A stretch of 64,000 nucleotides of DNA, taken from the NCBI RefSeq assembly GCF_020193655.1, contig NZ_JADYVE010000015.1, positions 1 through 64,000 of the forward strand, given 5' to 3'. The position numbers were made by a program, and so were the translations under genes. The DNA comes from Ensifer sp. IC3342. Its GTDB lineage: Bacteria > Pseudomonadota > Alphaproteobacteria > Rhizobiales > Rhizobiaceae. The notes beneath the pieces were generated by a model that was not told where the DNA came from, made no database searches, and worked only from the letters and a program-made list of their open reading frames with translations. Below, in pieces: positions 55,847 through 63,892 of this stretch (position 1 is its first letter; every line of letters starts with the position of its first letter).

Positions 55847-56194
55847 ATGACCTCGAAAGGTCTACGGCAGGGAAAGTTCGCAACGCTGTCCGATGCGACC
55901 CGCCGCGGGATCATCGATCAGCTTGGGCGAGGGGACGCGTCGATCGCCAGTCTCGCGGATAAGTTCCAGATGACGCTGACCGGCATGAAGCACGTCCAGG
56001 TTCTCGAGCGGGCGGGGCTCGTCGTCACGCAGAAGGTCGGACGGGTGAGAACCTGCAGGCTCGGGAAACGCGGCCTCAAGGCGGAGGCCGAGTGGATCGA
56101 GGCGCATCGCAAGCTCTTCGGGGCCTGCTTCGAAGCACTGGACGAAAGCATCAGCGAAATGAAACAGGAGGGAAGCGATGAATCAGCAAGTTAA
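55847..56194 (+). CDS. ArsR-family regulator with one-residue deletion in the recognition helix
   Basis: A 115-aa winged-helix protein: FATLSDATRRGIIDQLGRGD then IASLADKFQMTLTGMKHVQVLERAGLV and the wing VGRVRTCRLG. Relatives usually read LTGMKKHVQVLE, so one Lys in the recognition helix seems lost, which may change or abolish DNA binding. The start ATG 55847 is the best available but gives an unusual N-terminus. It overlaps the SRPBCC gene by 17 bases; such ArsR-AHSA1 pairs are common and usually autoregulated. Confidence 0.8.
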   Translation: MTSKGLRQGKFATLSDATRRGIIDQLGRGDASIASLADKFQMTLTGMKHVQVLERAGLVVTQKVGRVRTCRLGKRGLKAEAEWIEAHRKLFGACFEALDESISEMKQEGSDESAS

Positions 56195-56681
56195 CAGTGC
56201 AGGTGGTGCGCAGGACCGCACGTCAGTCGAGCGCAAAGGGGATCGCGAACTCGTCGTAACGCGGACATTCAATGCGCCGCCGAGCACAGTTTACAGGGCG
56301 TGGAGCCAGCCCGAGCTGTTCCAGCGCTGGTGGGTGCCAAAATCGGCATCCGGCGTTTCGCTCGTATCGTGCGATATGGACGTCCGTACCGGCGGCAAAT
56401 ATCGGCTGGAATTCGGCGCCGGCGGTTCGGACACCATGGCCTTCTACGGCAAGTATCTCGAGGTGGTGCCGAACGAGCGCATCGTCTGGACCAACGACGA
56501 GGGCGACGAAGGCGCGGTCACGACCGTGACCTTCGAGGGCCAGGGCGGGAAGACGCTGCTGAATCTCCACGAAGTCTATCCGTCCAAGGGGGCGCTTGAG
56601 GAAGCACTACAGGGCGGGGCGGCCGCATTGCCGGAGCAGCTGGAACAGCTCGACGAATTGCTTTCCAGCATAGGCGATTAG
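56178..56681 (+). CDS. SRPBCC / AHSA1-domain protein
   Basis: A 167-aa protein with an AHSA1-like START fold. VTRTFNAPPSTVYRAWSQP and FQRWWVPKS open the domain, and ERIVWTNDEGDEGAVTTVTFE forms the central strands. The fold holds hydrophobic ligands in a deep cavity; the family has no single function. Translational overlap with the ArsR-type gene suggests that the regulator controls it. Confidence 0.87.
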   Translation: MNQQVNSAGGAQDRTSVERKGDRELVVTRTFNAPPSTVYRAWSQPELFQRWWVPKSASGVSLVSCDMDVRTGGKYRLEFGAGGSDTMAFYGKYLEVVPNERIVWTNDEGDEGAVTTVTFEGQGGKTLLNLHEVYPSKGALEEALQGGAAALPEQLEQLDELLSSIGD

Positions 56682-56839
56682 CGCGGGTAGGGAAACTCGC
56701 TCGGGGGAACGTCTGCTCTTGGGAAGTGACTCCACTGGCCTATCCGGCCGGAGCGGCGGCGCACAGCGATCGTTCGTGAACCGTGGCTGGAAAGTCGTTT
56801 TCGGGCCGGCACCGGAACTCTCAGCGTTTGGGCAGCAAC

Positions 56840-56929
56840 GGGCCGAAGGGCGCCGTTCGTCACGAGCCCTGTGCACGGCTTGTCGCGAGGATGTTCGCGT
56901 TCTGTGCTAAGAAGGTCGCATAACGTATC
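56840..56929. repeat. 90-bp direct repeat, copy B
   Basis: Counterpart of copy A at 50052-50141 in the same orientation, sharing the first 44 bases exactly. Together they bracket the araC fragment, paoABC, AraC, ArsR and SRPBCC genes. The rest of the space between 56682 and 57013 shows no gene. Confidence 0.85.
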
Positions 56930-57013
56930 GAATGGAACTGCCGGCGCCGCGAGGCACAAAAACAAAGATTGGGGTACTGACATAGCTTTTCACTTTTCGC
57001 CTCCGGTGGTCTG

Positions 57014-57277
57014 CTATTCGATTCCTTTCAACGCGGGGAAATAGAAATAGGCGGCCTCCGAGGCGAGCAAAGCCACTTCCGCAGTGCAGCGGGCAGCGAT
57101 CTTGCGTCCTGGCTGGGTAGGTGTGGGGCGTTGACCGATTTCCGGATTGCCTTGGGTGTCGCCTGGAACAATCAGGATCGGACCGCCGGCCGCAACGACA
57201 GCTTCGATTTTGACCGACCGCTGCCGCCGACACAACGGGGCAAGCTGCCTGCGCCCGCAATTCAGCAGAAGTCGCAT
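57014..57277 (-). CDS. Possible small protein coupled to the M20 hydrolase gene
   Basis: An open frame of 87 codons starts at ATG 57277 in a TGATG overlap with the M20 stop codon, an arrangement used throughout this window for real gene pairs. The sequence begins MRLLL and ends with RCTAEVALLASEAAYFYFPA. I cannot place it in a family. The MRLLL start recalls hydantoin racemases, which often accompany such carbamoylases, but the rest does not follow that family, so it may be a decayed gene. Confidence 0.35.
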   Translation of the reverse strand: MRLLLNCGRRQLAPLCRRQRSVKIEAVVAAGGPILIVPGDTQGNPEIGQRPTPTQPGRKIAARCTAEVALLASEAAYFYFPALKGIE

Positions 57278-58551
57278 CACGGCTCGTTACTGCTTTCCGC
57301 CGATGCGATCTCACGCATTGCCTCCAAAGTCGAGGCAAGCAACATTTGCGCGCCGGTGGCCGCGTCGGCTGGCTCGACATATTCCGCCTCGTTGTGGCTG
57401 AGGCCGTCGCGGCAAGGCACGAAGATCATTGCGGCCGGCGCCACGCGATTGATGAACAGGGCATCGTGAAAAGCTCCGGAAATCATGCGCTTGACCGGAA
57501 GCCGCAGCGCCGCCGCAGCCCGGCCGAGGCAAGCGACGAGGTCTTGCGAGAGCGTCGCCGGCGGCATCTCGAAGAACCGGCGGAACGCGGCGTCGCAACC
57601 GTGAGCCCCAGCGGCGGTTGTGCAGGTGCTGCGGATTTTCGCTTCGAGCGCATCGATGACCGAAGGTTCTGGGTGCCGTAGATCGACCGTGAATACGACT
57701 GAGCCAGGGATCGCGTTTACCGATCCGGGCTCAGCTGCAAAACGGCCGACGGTGAAGCGAGCTCGTTCGTCCCCCGGCATGATGCTCTTGAACAGAATGT
57801 CGAGCGCTGCGACCGCAGCCGCCATCGGGTCGCGGCGAAAGCCGAGTGCCGTCGTCCCGGCATGCGCCGCCTGGCCGGTGATCGTGATCTCGAGCCACCG
57901 TGTCCCCTGGATGCCATGAACGATGCCGATCGGTATGCCTTCCCGTTCCAGCGAAGGTCCCTGTTCGATATGCAGCTCGAGATAGCCCGATATCGGGAAA
58001 CCGAGGGGCCGCATCTCGGCCTCCGGCAAGGCGTCGACCGTGGCCTTGAGCTCGGCGGGGAAGGGTGCCCCGTCCGTGCCGCGGAGATCCGACCAGGCCT
58101 TGGGTATCGCGCCTGCCGCAAAGGCCATGGAGCCCATGGTACCGGGAGCGAAGCGGCTGCCTTCCTCATTGGTCCATACCACGACCTCGAGGGGGAGATC
58201 GGTCTCCAGGCCCGCATCCTCGAGGCTCTCGACCACCTCGAAAGCGCTCAAAGTGCCGAGCGCCCCGTCGAAGCGGCCGCCCGAAGGCTGGCTGTCGAGA
58301 TGGCTGCCGATGACGAAGGTCGGTCGGTCGCCAAGGCGACCCTCGCGACGGATGAAGAGATTCGCCATCGGATCCTGAAACAGGCGAAAGCCTCGCGCGC
58401 GTGCGAGTTCGGCAAGCAGGCGACGCGACTGCCTGTCCTCCTCCGACAGAGCCTGACGATTTACGCCGCCGGCGGGCGTCCCGCCGATCCGGGCGAAGTC
58501 GTCAAGCCGCTGCAAGAGGCGCTGACCGTTGATCGTGATATCCGATGTCAT
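57277..58551 (-). CDS. M20 N-carbamoyl-amino-acid hydrolase / allantoate amidohydrolase family
   Basis: A 424-aa metal-dependent amidohydrolase. Metal and catalytic residues: H84 (GSHLDS), D95 (GGRFDGALGT), E129/E130 (TNEEGSRF), and later LELHIEQGP and the dimer-lid region. This pattern is that of HyuC-type carbamoylases, beta-ureidopropionases and allantoate amidohydrolases. It removes a carbamoyl group from a ureido compound. It overlaps the TenA-like gene by four bases and ends the operon before the small frame at 57014. Confidence 0.9.
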   Translation of the reverse strand: MTSDITINGQRLLQRLDDFARIGGTPAGGVNRQALSEEDRQSRRLLAELARARGFRLFQDPMANLFIRREGRLGDRPTFVIGSHLDSQPSGGRFDGALGTLSAFEVVESLEDAGLETDLPLEVVVWTNEEGSRFAPGTMGSMAFAAGAIPKAWSDLRGTDGAPFPAELKATVDALPEAEMRPLGFPISGYLELHIEQGPSLEREGIPIGIVHGIQGTRWLEITITGQAAHAGTTALGFRRDPMAAAVAALDILFKSIMPGDERARFTVGRFAAEPGSVNAIPGSVVFTVDLRHPEPSVIDALEAKIRSTCTTAAGAHGCDAAFRRFFEMPPATLSQDLVACLGRAAAALRLPVKRMISGAFHDALFINRVAPAAMIFVPCRDGLSHNEAEYVEPADAATGAQMLLASTLEAMREIASAESSNEP

Positions 58552-59210
58552 GCCGGATCCCCTGCTTCATAGGGCGCATCGTGGAAGGCGATCTCAAGCT
58601 GCAGCACATGGCCGAAGATGCTGCTGAGCCGCGCACGCTGCCCCGTAGTCAACACGGCACCCGCCTCGTCGATTTCGCTTCTCAGCCAGCTGGCCTGAGC
58701 GGCGAAATCATCATCCGCATGCATCGCGACCCATTCTTTAAGCAGCGGGTCACCGGTCACGCAGCCTGCAGCCGCCTTTGACCAAGTCCAGTACATCCAC
58801 TCGGCCGCGAACATGGCTGCGATGATGTCGGGGAATGTGCCCCCGCGCGCTATCTCCAGCATGCCGTTTCGGAATGCCTCGACCGCGGGACGCTTAAGAT
58901 CATGGTCCGCAGGGTTAATGCCGCGCGTGGTGAATGTCTTCTCGAAATAGGCGATCTGCCGGTTGGCGAGCGCATCGAGCACGGCAATGAGCCAGCGCTT
59001 CTGCTCGATCGTCTCCGCCTTCGCCACGCCGTAGGCAAAGATCGAAATGGCGGTGTCGATGAAGGCGCCTTCAAAGACGAGATAGCGATCGAAGACTTCG
59101 CCGCTCAGTCGGTTTGTCCTGATATCCTCCACGAAGCGGTGGTTCACCATGGTCTGGAATACGGCCACGTTTTCGTCGAGCATCTGCTCGGAAAGGGTCC
59201 TCGACGACAC
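58548..59210 (-). CDS. TenA-family protein (aminopyrimidine aminohydrolase-like)
   Basis: A 220-aa all-helical protein of the TenA/thiaminase II type. Typical parts are FDRYLVFEGAFIDTAISIFAYGVAKA and the late AAMFAAEWMYWTWS helix, where the family has its catalytic Glu; the Cys of classical TenA (usually in the YGEWIDMYC region) is not obvious. It starts with GTG 59210 after the BtpA-like stop codon; ATG 59183 is an alternative. TenA salvages thiamine pyrimidine, but given the neighbours it may work on another ureido or pyrimidine-like compound. Confidence 0.78.
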   Translation of the reverse strand: MSSRTLSEQMLDENVAVFQTMVNHRFVEDIRTNRLSGEVFDRYLVFEGAFIDTAISIFAYGVAKAETIEQKRWLIAVLDALANRQIAYFEKTFTTRGINPADHDLKRPAVEAFRNGMLEIARGGTFPDIIAAMFAAEWMYWTWSKAAAGCVTGDPLLKEWVAMHADDDFAAQASWLRSEIDEAGAVLTTGQRARLSSIFGHVLQLEIAFHDAPYEAGDPA

Positions 59211-59214
59211 CGCC

Positions 59215-60057
59215 TCACGCCTCCAGGACAGCGGCCGCCGCGGCGCGCAAGGCCCGCACGCGATCGACATCGACCGGGTTCCACCACACCCCACCCTGCT
59301 TTAGTGAGGAAGCGACAATCACGCCGCTGGTGCGCTTCAGGATCTCGACGACATTGTCCTTCGTCACGCCGGATCCAACCAGAAGCGGCAGATGCGTCGC
59401 CGAGCCGATTTCCTCGATCTCTTCAATCGTAGCGGCATTGCCCGTGCGCTGTCCTGTGGCGATCACTGCATCGGCGTCGAAGAAGGCCAGATCGCGCGTC
59501 AGTTCCCCGACCGAGCGGTCGGCGACGATTGCGTGGCTGCCGTGCTTCACATGACTGTCGGCGAAAACCTTGATGTGCTCGGCGCGAAGCAGTGATCGGT
59601 AGCGCATTGCCTCGGCCGCGCGCCCCTCCATGAAACCTTCATTGGCGACATAGGCGTTCGCCCACTGATTGACCCGGATGAACTTTGCACTGCCCGCCAT
59701 GGCGATTGCGAGGGCCGGAATCGGGGCGTTGGCAAGCACGTTGATGCCGAGCGGAATGCCGACCGCTCGAGCGACGCGATCGGTAACAACGGACATGAAC
59801 GCCGCCGTCTCATGACCGATATCCTCGGGTTTGGAAAATGGTATATCGCCATGGTTCTCTATGATGAGGCCATGCATGCCGCCTTCGGCCAGCGCCTCGG
59901 CATCGCGCATGCAGGCGTCATAGATCTCAGACATCGCTGCGCCGCGATAGCGCGGCGCCCCAGGGAAGCTCGGGCAATGGATCATGCCAATGAGCACCTT
60001 GCCTGTGCCGAATATTTCCCTTATGGCGCTTGATGATTTGTCGGATATTTCCTGCAT
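59215..60057 (-). CDS. BtpA/SgcQ-family TIM-barrel protein
   Basis: A 280-aa protein of the BtpA family: VLIGMIHCPSFPGAPRYRG near the start, GLIIENHGDIPF, and GIPLGINVLAN followed by FIRVNQWA. Members occur in photosystem I biogenesis (BtpA) and in sugar-type operons (SgcQ), with no well-defined reaction. ATG 60057 is chosen over 60084 because the family N-terminus starts there. It diverges from the PfkB gene with only 25 bp between starts. I infer an aldolase- or lyase-like step in the pathway. Confidence 0.82.
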   Translation of the reverse strand: MQEISDKSSSAIREIFGTGKVLIGMIHCPSFPGAPRYRGAAMSEIYDACMRDAEALAEGGMHGLIIENHGDIPFSKPEDIGHETAAFMSVVTDRVARAVGIPLGINVLANAPIPALAIAMAGSAKFIRVNQWANAYVANEGFMEGRAAEAMRYRSLLRAEHIKVFADSHVKHGSHAIVADRSVGELTRDLAFFDADAVIATGQRTGNAATIEEIEEIGSATHLPLLVGSGVTKDNVVEILKRTSGVIVASSLKQGGVWWNPVDVDRVRALRAAAAAVLEA

Positions 60058-60082
60058 TTCCTTGCCTCTCAAAGGTCTGTTC

Positions 60083-60982
60083 ATGCGCGCTTACGTCATC
60101 GGTAATGTCACTATCGACGAAACCATTGCCGTGTCTGAAATGCCCGCCGCCGGGGCCTCCGTGCTCGGCCGCCAACGCTCCCGCGACCTCGGCGGCAAGG
60201 GGGCGAACCAGGCGGTCGTCATGGCCCGTTGCGGACTGCCGACAACACTTGTAGCTGCAATCGGCGACGGGTTCCGCGCCGACGCGATCCGTGAGCATCT
60301 AGCTGAGGAACCGCTCACCAGCCATCTCATTCCGCTCGCCGGCAGATCCACCGATTTCTCGATCGTCTTGACCACTCCCGACGGCGAGAACCTGAACATC
60401 ACCACGACGGATGCCGCCCAGAACCTGCCGCTCGCCGAGGCAGTCGCCGCCCTTGCCGAGGCGCGCCCTGGCGACCTTGCGGTATTGCAGGGCAATCTTA
60501 CTGATGAGATGACCCGTGGCATTCTCGAAGCGGCACGCTCCCGGGGCATGATCACTGCCTTCAATCCGTCTCCTCTTCGGTCGTTTTTCTCTAGCCTCTG
60601 GCCGCTCATCGACACCGCCTTTCTCAACGAAGGAGAGGCCCTCGCGCTCACGGGCGCAAGCGGCGAAGAAGCCGCCCGGAGGCTGCTTGCGACCGGCGTG
60701 CGCACGGTCGTGCTCACCTTCAGCGGCAACGGTGCCATGCTGGCGAGCGGCGAAACCGTGATCCGCGTTCCCGCCGTCCCCTGCACCGTTGTCGACACGA
60801 CCGGCGCAGGCGACACTTTCATGGCCGTTGCACTCTCCTCCGCGGCGCTTCGTGCGACGCCCCTTGATCGGACCGCAATCGAAGACGCGGCCCGGGCCGC
60901 CGCCATCACCGTGAGCCGCACGGGCACCCGCTCCGCCTTTCCGACGACAAGCGAGCTTGCGGCAATCTTCGCCGCCGGTTGA
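60083..60982 (+). CDS. PfkB-family carbohydrate/nucleoside kinase (ribokinase-like)
   Basis: A 299-aa kinase. The first signature is GGKGANQAVV (residues 37-46) and the second DTTGAGDTF, with the catalytic Asp. It phosphorylates a sugar, nucleoside or similar alcohol. It is the only plus-strand gene in the right-hand cluster, so its promoter must lie inside the BtpA-like gene's 5' end. It presumably acts on the ligand of the ribose-type importer or on a product of the phosphotriesterase-like enzyme. Confidence 0.9.
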   Translation: MRAYVIGNVTIDETIAVSEMPAAGASVLGRQRSRDLGGKGANQAVVMARCGLPTTLVAAIGDGFRADAIREHLAEEPLTSHLIPLAGRSTDFSIVLTTPDGENLNITTTDAAQNLPLAEAVAALAEARPGDLAVLQGNLTDEMTRGILEAARSRGMITAFNPSPLRSFFSSLWPLIDTAFLNEGEALALTGASGEEAARRLLATGVRTVVLTFSGNGAMLASGETVIRVPAVPCTVVDTTGAGDTFMAVALSSAALRATPLDRTAIEDAARAAAITVSRTGTRSAFPTTSELAAIFAAG

Positions 60983-61005
60983 GCGGGTGCGCCCACGGGC
61001 TTCTG

Positions 61006-61773
61006 TCAGCGCGCGTCCTCCGTCATCCAGCCAAGAATATTCTTCCAAAGACAACCGTAGCCTTCCCATTCGCAGAAGGCCGGTGACAGCCAGTGGGGAC
61101 CGATATCGGAGGTCCAGGCAGCGGTGCGGCCCTTGCCGTAGCTGCCGAGAACAAGCAACGGATGGCCACCCTGGTCCTGTGGCAGTCGAGCGATCACTTC
61201 GGCGCCATCGCGAACCTCCACCTCGTTGACGCCAAGGAGCAACGGCCAATTACCTGCAAGTCCAGCAATGACCGGGTGATCCGGTTTGACGATGTCGGCG
61301 ACTGCACCCTCCGGGATCTCGACGCGATCGTCGTAGGGGAGGCAGGTGACCGGCAGCGTGTCCTCGACGGGAGTCCGGCGCCAGCGCGCCTTGCCGTCGA
61401 TGCCCTGGAAGGAGAAGTAGCCGCCGACCATCAAGAGCCCGCCGCCGTTCTCCACCCAGGCCTTGATGAGCTTCAGACGGTTGGGCACGGTGCGCGAGTA
61501 AAGCCAGACGTCCGGCGGTAGAAGAAGCGAGTTCGCGCCGATGTCCGACAGGATGATCGCGTCGAATGCGTCAAGCCCCTCCATGTCGTAAGGGAACTTG
61601 TCCACAGCCTCGTGCGCGGTCATGTAGGTCAGTTCGAACTCGCTGCCGGCGAGCGCCTTGACGAGCGGCTCGGCACCGAGGTGGAAGGTCACGCTGCCGA
61701 ACTGGTCGAAGCCCTTGTAGTGAGTGGCGGAGCTGACCCAGCTTTCGCCGACGAGAAGTACTTTCTTTGTCAT
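61006..61773 (-). CDS. Class I glutamine-amidotransferase-like protein
   Basis: A 255-aa protein of the GATase1-like / ThuA-like fold: VLLVGESWVSSATHYKGFDQFG at the start, AFDAIILSDIGANSLLLPP, and VENGGGLLMVGGYFSFQG in the place of the nucleophile elbow. No Cys is seen at that elbow, so it is unlikely to be a true amidotransferase. The C-terminus has GKGRTAAWTSDIGPHW, typical of this conserved group. It is often found near sugar importers in rhizobia. Function unknown. Confidence 0.8.
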   Translation of the reverse strand: MTKKVLLVGESWVSSATHYKGFDQFGSVTFHLGAEPLVKALAGSEFELTYMTAHEAVDKFPYDMEGLDAFDAIILSDIGANSLLLPPDVWLYSRTVPNRLKLIKAWVENGGGLLMVGGYFSFQGIDGKARWRRTPVEDTLPVTCLPYDDRVEIPEGAVADIVKPDHPVIAGLAGNWPLLLGVNEVEVRDGAEVIARLPQDQGGHPLLVLGSYGKGRTAAWTSDIGPHWLSPAFCEWEGYGCLWKNILGWMTEDAR

Positions 61774-61814
61774 CGTCTATCCGTCTGTCTTGAATTGCGG
61801 TGAGGGGGCGGTGC

Positions 61815-62882
61815 TCAAGCCCCGGCTTGGAATACCGAACGGGGATTTCCCCGCATCATCCGGTCGAGAACCGGCTCATCGAGCCCATGGCGCCTCAGGC
61901 GCGGCAGAAAATGGCGCAGTACATAGGCGTAACCGTTGCCGCCATAATGCGTCAGCATCATCTTCAGGAACACGTCGTGCGACAGCAGGATTCGGTCGAG
62001 ATAGCCGGCCTCCACCAAGTGCACGATTGCGCGCGCGGCCTCCTCATCGCTCGGGCATTGGACCTGCTGATCGGCATAGAAGAAATCCATGCCGATCATA
62101 TCGTATTCGATGAAAGCGCCGCGGGCGGCGAGTTCCCCCTGGTAGGCGAGGTCGTCATGCGAGGGGTTCATGTGGCAGAGCACTGTGTGCCGGAGGTCGG
62201 CGTCTTCCTCGGCAACAATATCGAGCACGCGATGCCCGAGCCGAAACCAGCCCGGCAGATGCACCATCAGCGGCAGGCCGGTTCTCACCTGCGCCCGCGC
62301 GGCTCCGCGCAGCGATTTCTCCTCCTCTGTGGTGAAGTCGGCGGAAACGCCGATCTCACCGATGAGACCGATCTTCACGTCCGATCCCTCGGCGCCGTAA
62401 ACCGCCTCGTGGACGATCTCGTCTGCGATCTGGTCCGCGGTCATCGCGGCGACCTCCGCCGGATGCGAGGAGGCGAGGTAGTAGCCGGCACCCATCACGA
62501 TGTTGAGGCCGGTCGCCTGGGCGATGCGCCGAAGCGCCAACGGATTGCGGCCGATGCCCCGGCAGGTCGGCTCGACCACGGTCCGGCCGCCAGCGGCAGC
62601 GTAGGCGTTGAGTTCTGCGATCGCCAGCGGCTCATCGTCAAGCGTGATGTTGTGCCTGTTGACGAACGGGTCCTGCCTGAGTTCGCCGAGGATCTCCATG
62701 CAGACGAAACCCTCCGCAAGATATTGCCGCTCCCTGGTCTTCGGCGCGTGCCACCAGCAACGGCAATCATTGAGGATATGCTCGTGCATCAGCGTGACGC
62801 CGAGCGCCTCGGCGGCGATGGGTCCGTTCACGGTCATGACCTGGCCGGAGCGGATATGCCCTTCTGACAGTTCGCGGCCCAT
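61815..62882 (-). CDS. Phosphotriesterase-family metal hydrolase (lactonase-like)
   Basis: A 355-aa amidohydrolase-fold protein. Metal-site residues are H33 and H35 (LMHEHIL), E176 (GLIGEIG), H208 (MVHLPGW), H237 (LCHMNPS) and the Asp in LLSHDVF. Glu in place of the carbamylated Lys of true phosphotriesterase is typical of PHP and sugar-lactonase relatives. ATG 62882 is chosen, since the longer reading runs into the permease. It is likely to hydrolyse a lactone or ester of the imported compound. The permease stop is 5 bp upstream. Confidence 0.87.
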   Translation of the reverse strand: MGRELSEGHIRSGQVMTVNGPIAAEALGVTLMHEHILNDCRCWWHAPKTRERQYLAEGFVCMEILGELRQDPFVNRHNITLDDEPLAIAELNAYAAAGGRTVVEPTCRGIGRNPLALRRIAQATGLNIVMGAGYYLASSHPAEVAAMTADQIADEIVHEAVYGAEGSDVKIGLIGEIGVSADFTTEEEKSLRGAARAQVRTGLPLMVHLPGWFRLGHRVLDIVAEEDADLRHTVLCHMNPSHDDLAYQGELAARGAFIEYDMIGMDFFYADQQVQCPSDEEAARAIVHLVEAGYLDRILLSHDVFLKMMLTHYGGNGYAYVLRHFLPRLRRHGLDEPVLDRMMRGNPRSVFQAGA

Positions 62883-62887
62883 GACGC

Positions 62888-63892
62888 TCACTTCCTTCTG
62901 CCGGCGCCGAAGCTGAAGTTGGTGGTGAAGATGCGGGTGTTGAGCCAGATCGCAATCAGGATGATTGCGCCGGTGACGATCTGCGTGAAGAACGGTGAGA
63001 TATGCATCAGGATGAGACCATTGCCGATGACGGCGATCGTCAGCGTGCCGAGAATGGTGCCGAGAATGGTCCCGCGCCCACCCATCAGCGACGTGCCACC
63101 GAGGACGACCGCCGCGATCACCTGCAGTTCGAAGCCGACTGCGGCATTCGACGAACCGGAGCCGAGGCGAGCGGCGATCAGAAGCCCGGCGAGCGCGCAG
63201 GCGACCCCGGATATCAGGTAGACCGAGGCGATTATCCACTTGGCCGGCATGCCCACACGCCGCGCCGCCTCCATGTTCGAACCGACGGCGACGACTTGGC
63301 GACCGTATTTCGTCGCCCGGATGACCACATAGCCCAGAACGGCGACCACGATCGCGATCAGGGCTGGTACAGGAAGTCCGAGAAGTTCACCGCGCCCGAG
63401 CGCGAAGAACCCCGGCGCATCCTTGATCGGGATCGAATAGCCTTGCGTCAAGTAGAGCGCGAATCCGCGCAGGATGGACAGGCCGGCAAGCGTGACGATG
63501 AAGGCTGGAATACCCTGGTAGGCGGTGAACCATCCCTGGAGGAAGCCGACGAGCGCGCCAAAGGCGAGCATGACGATAACGACGAGCGGCCAGGGATATC
63601 CCATTGCCAGGATGATCGCTGCCACGGCATTGACAAGCGCCACCTGCGAACCGACGGAAAGGTCGATGCCACCGGTAATGATGACGAAGGTCATTGCGAC
63701 GGCGACGATCAGGATGGGCGCCGCCTGGCGGATGACGTTCAGGATATTGCCGAGCGTCATGAAGGTGTCGGTCGTGGCGCTGAAGAACACGAGACAGGCG
63801 AAGAAGAAGAAGGCGATCGAAAGGACCTGTGCGTGTTCGGCAAGGAAATCCACCGCGGCCGGGCCTTGCGCGCGTTCGGTATAGGTCGTCAT
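62888..63892 (-). CDS. Ribose/sugar-type ABC transporter permease (RbsC-like)
   Basis: A 334-aa membrane protein of BPD_transp_2 type with about ten hydrophobic segments. The family motif is ITGGIDLSVGSQVALVNAV, and GSNMEAARRVGMP is the cytoplasmic loop touching the ATPase. The start overlaps the upstream ATPase stop by four bases (ATGA). Its importer probably carries a pentose-like or nucleoside-like compound to the kinase and lactonase. Confidence 0.92.
   Translation of the reverse strand: MTTYTERAQGPAAVDFLAEHAQVLSIAFFFFACLVFFSATTDTFMTLGNILNVIRQAAPILIVAVAMTFVIITGGIDLSVGSQVALVNAVAAIILAMGYPWPLVVIVMLAFGALVGFLQGWFTAYQGIPAFIVTLAGLSILRGFALYLTQGYSIPIKDAPGFFALGRGELLGLPVPALIAIVVAVLGYVVIRATKYGRQVVAVGSNMEAARRVGMPAKWIIASVYLISGVACALAGLLIAARLGSGSSNAAVGFELQVIAAVVLGGTSLMGGRGTILGTILGTLTIAVIGNGLILMHISPFFTQIVTGAIILIAIWLNTRIFTTNFSFGAGRRK

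Noticed and set aside
61800..62867. 355-codon plus-strand frame
   Set aside because: Antisense to the phosphotriesterase-like gene with its complete metal site.
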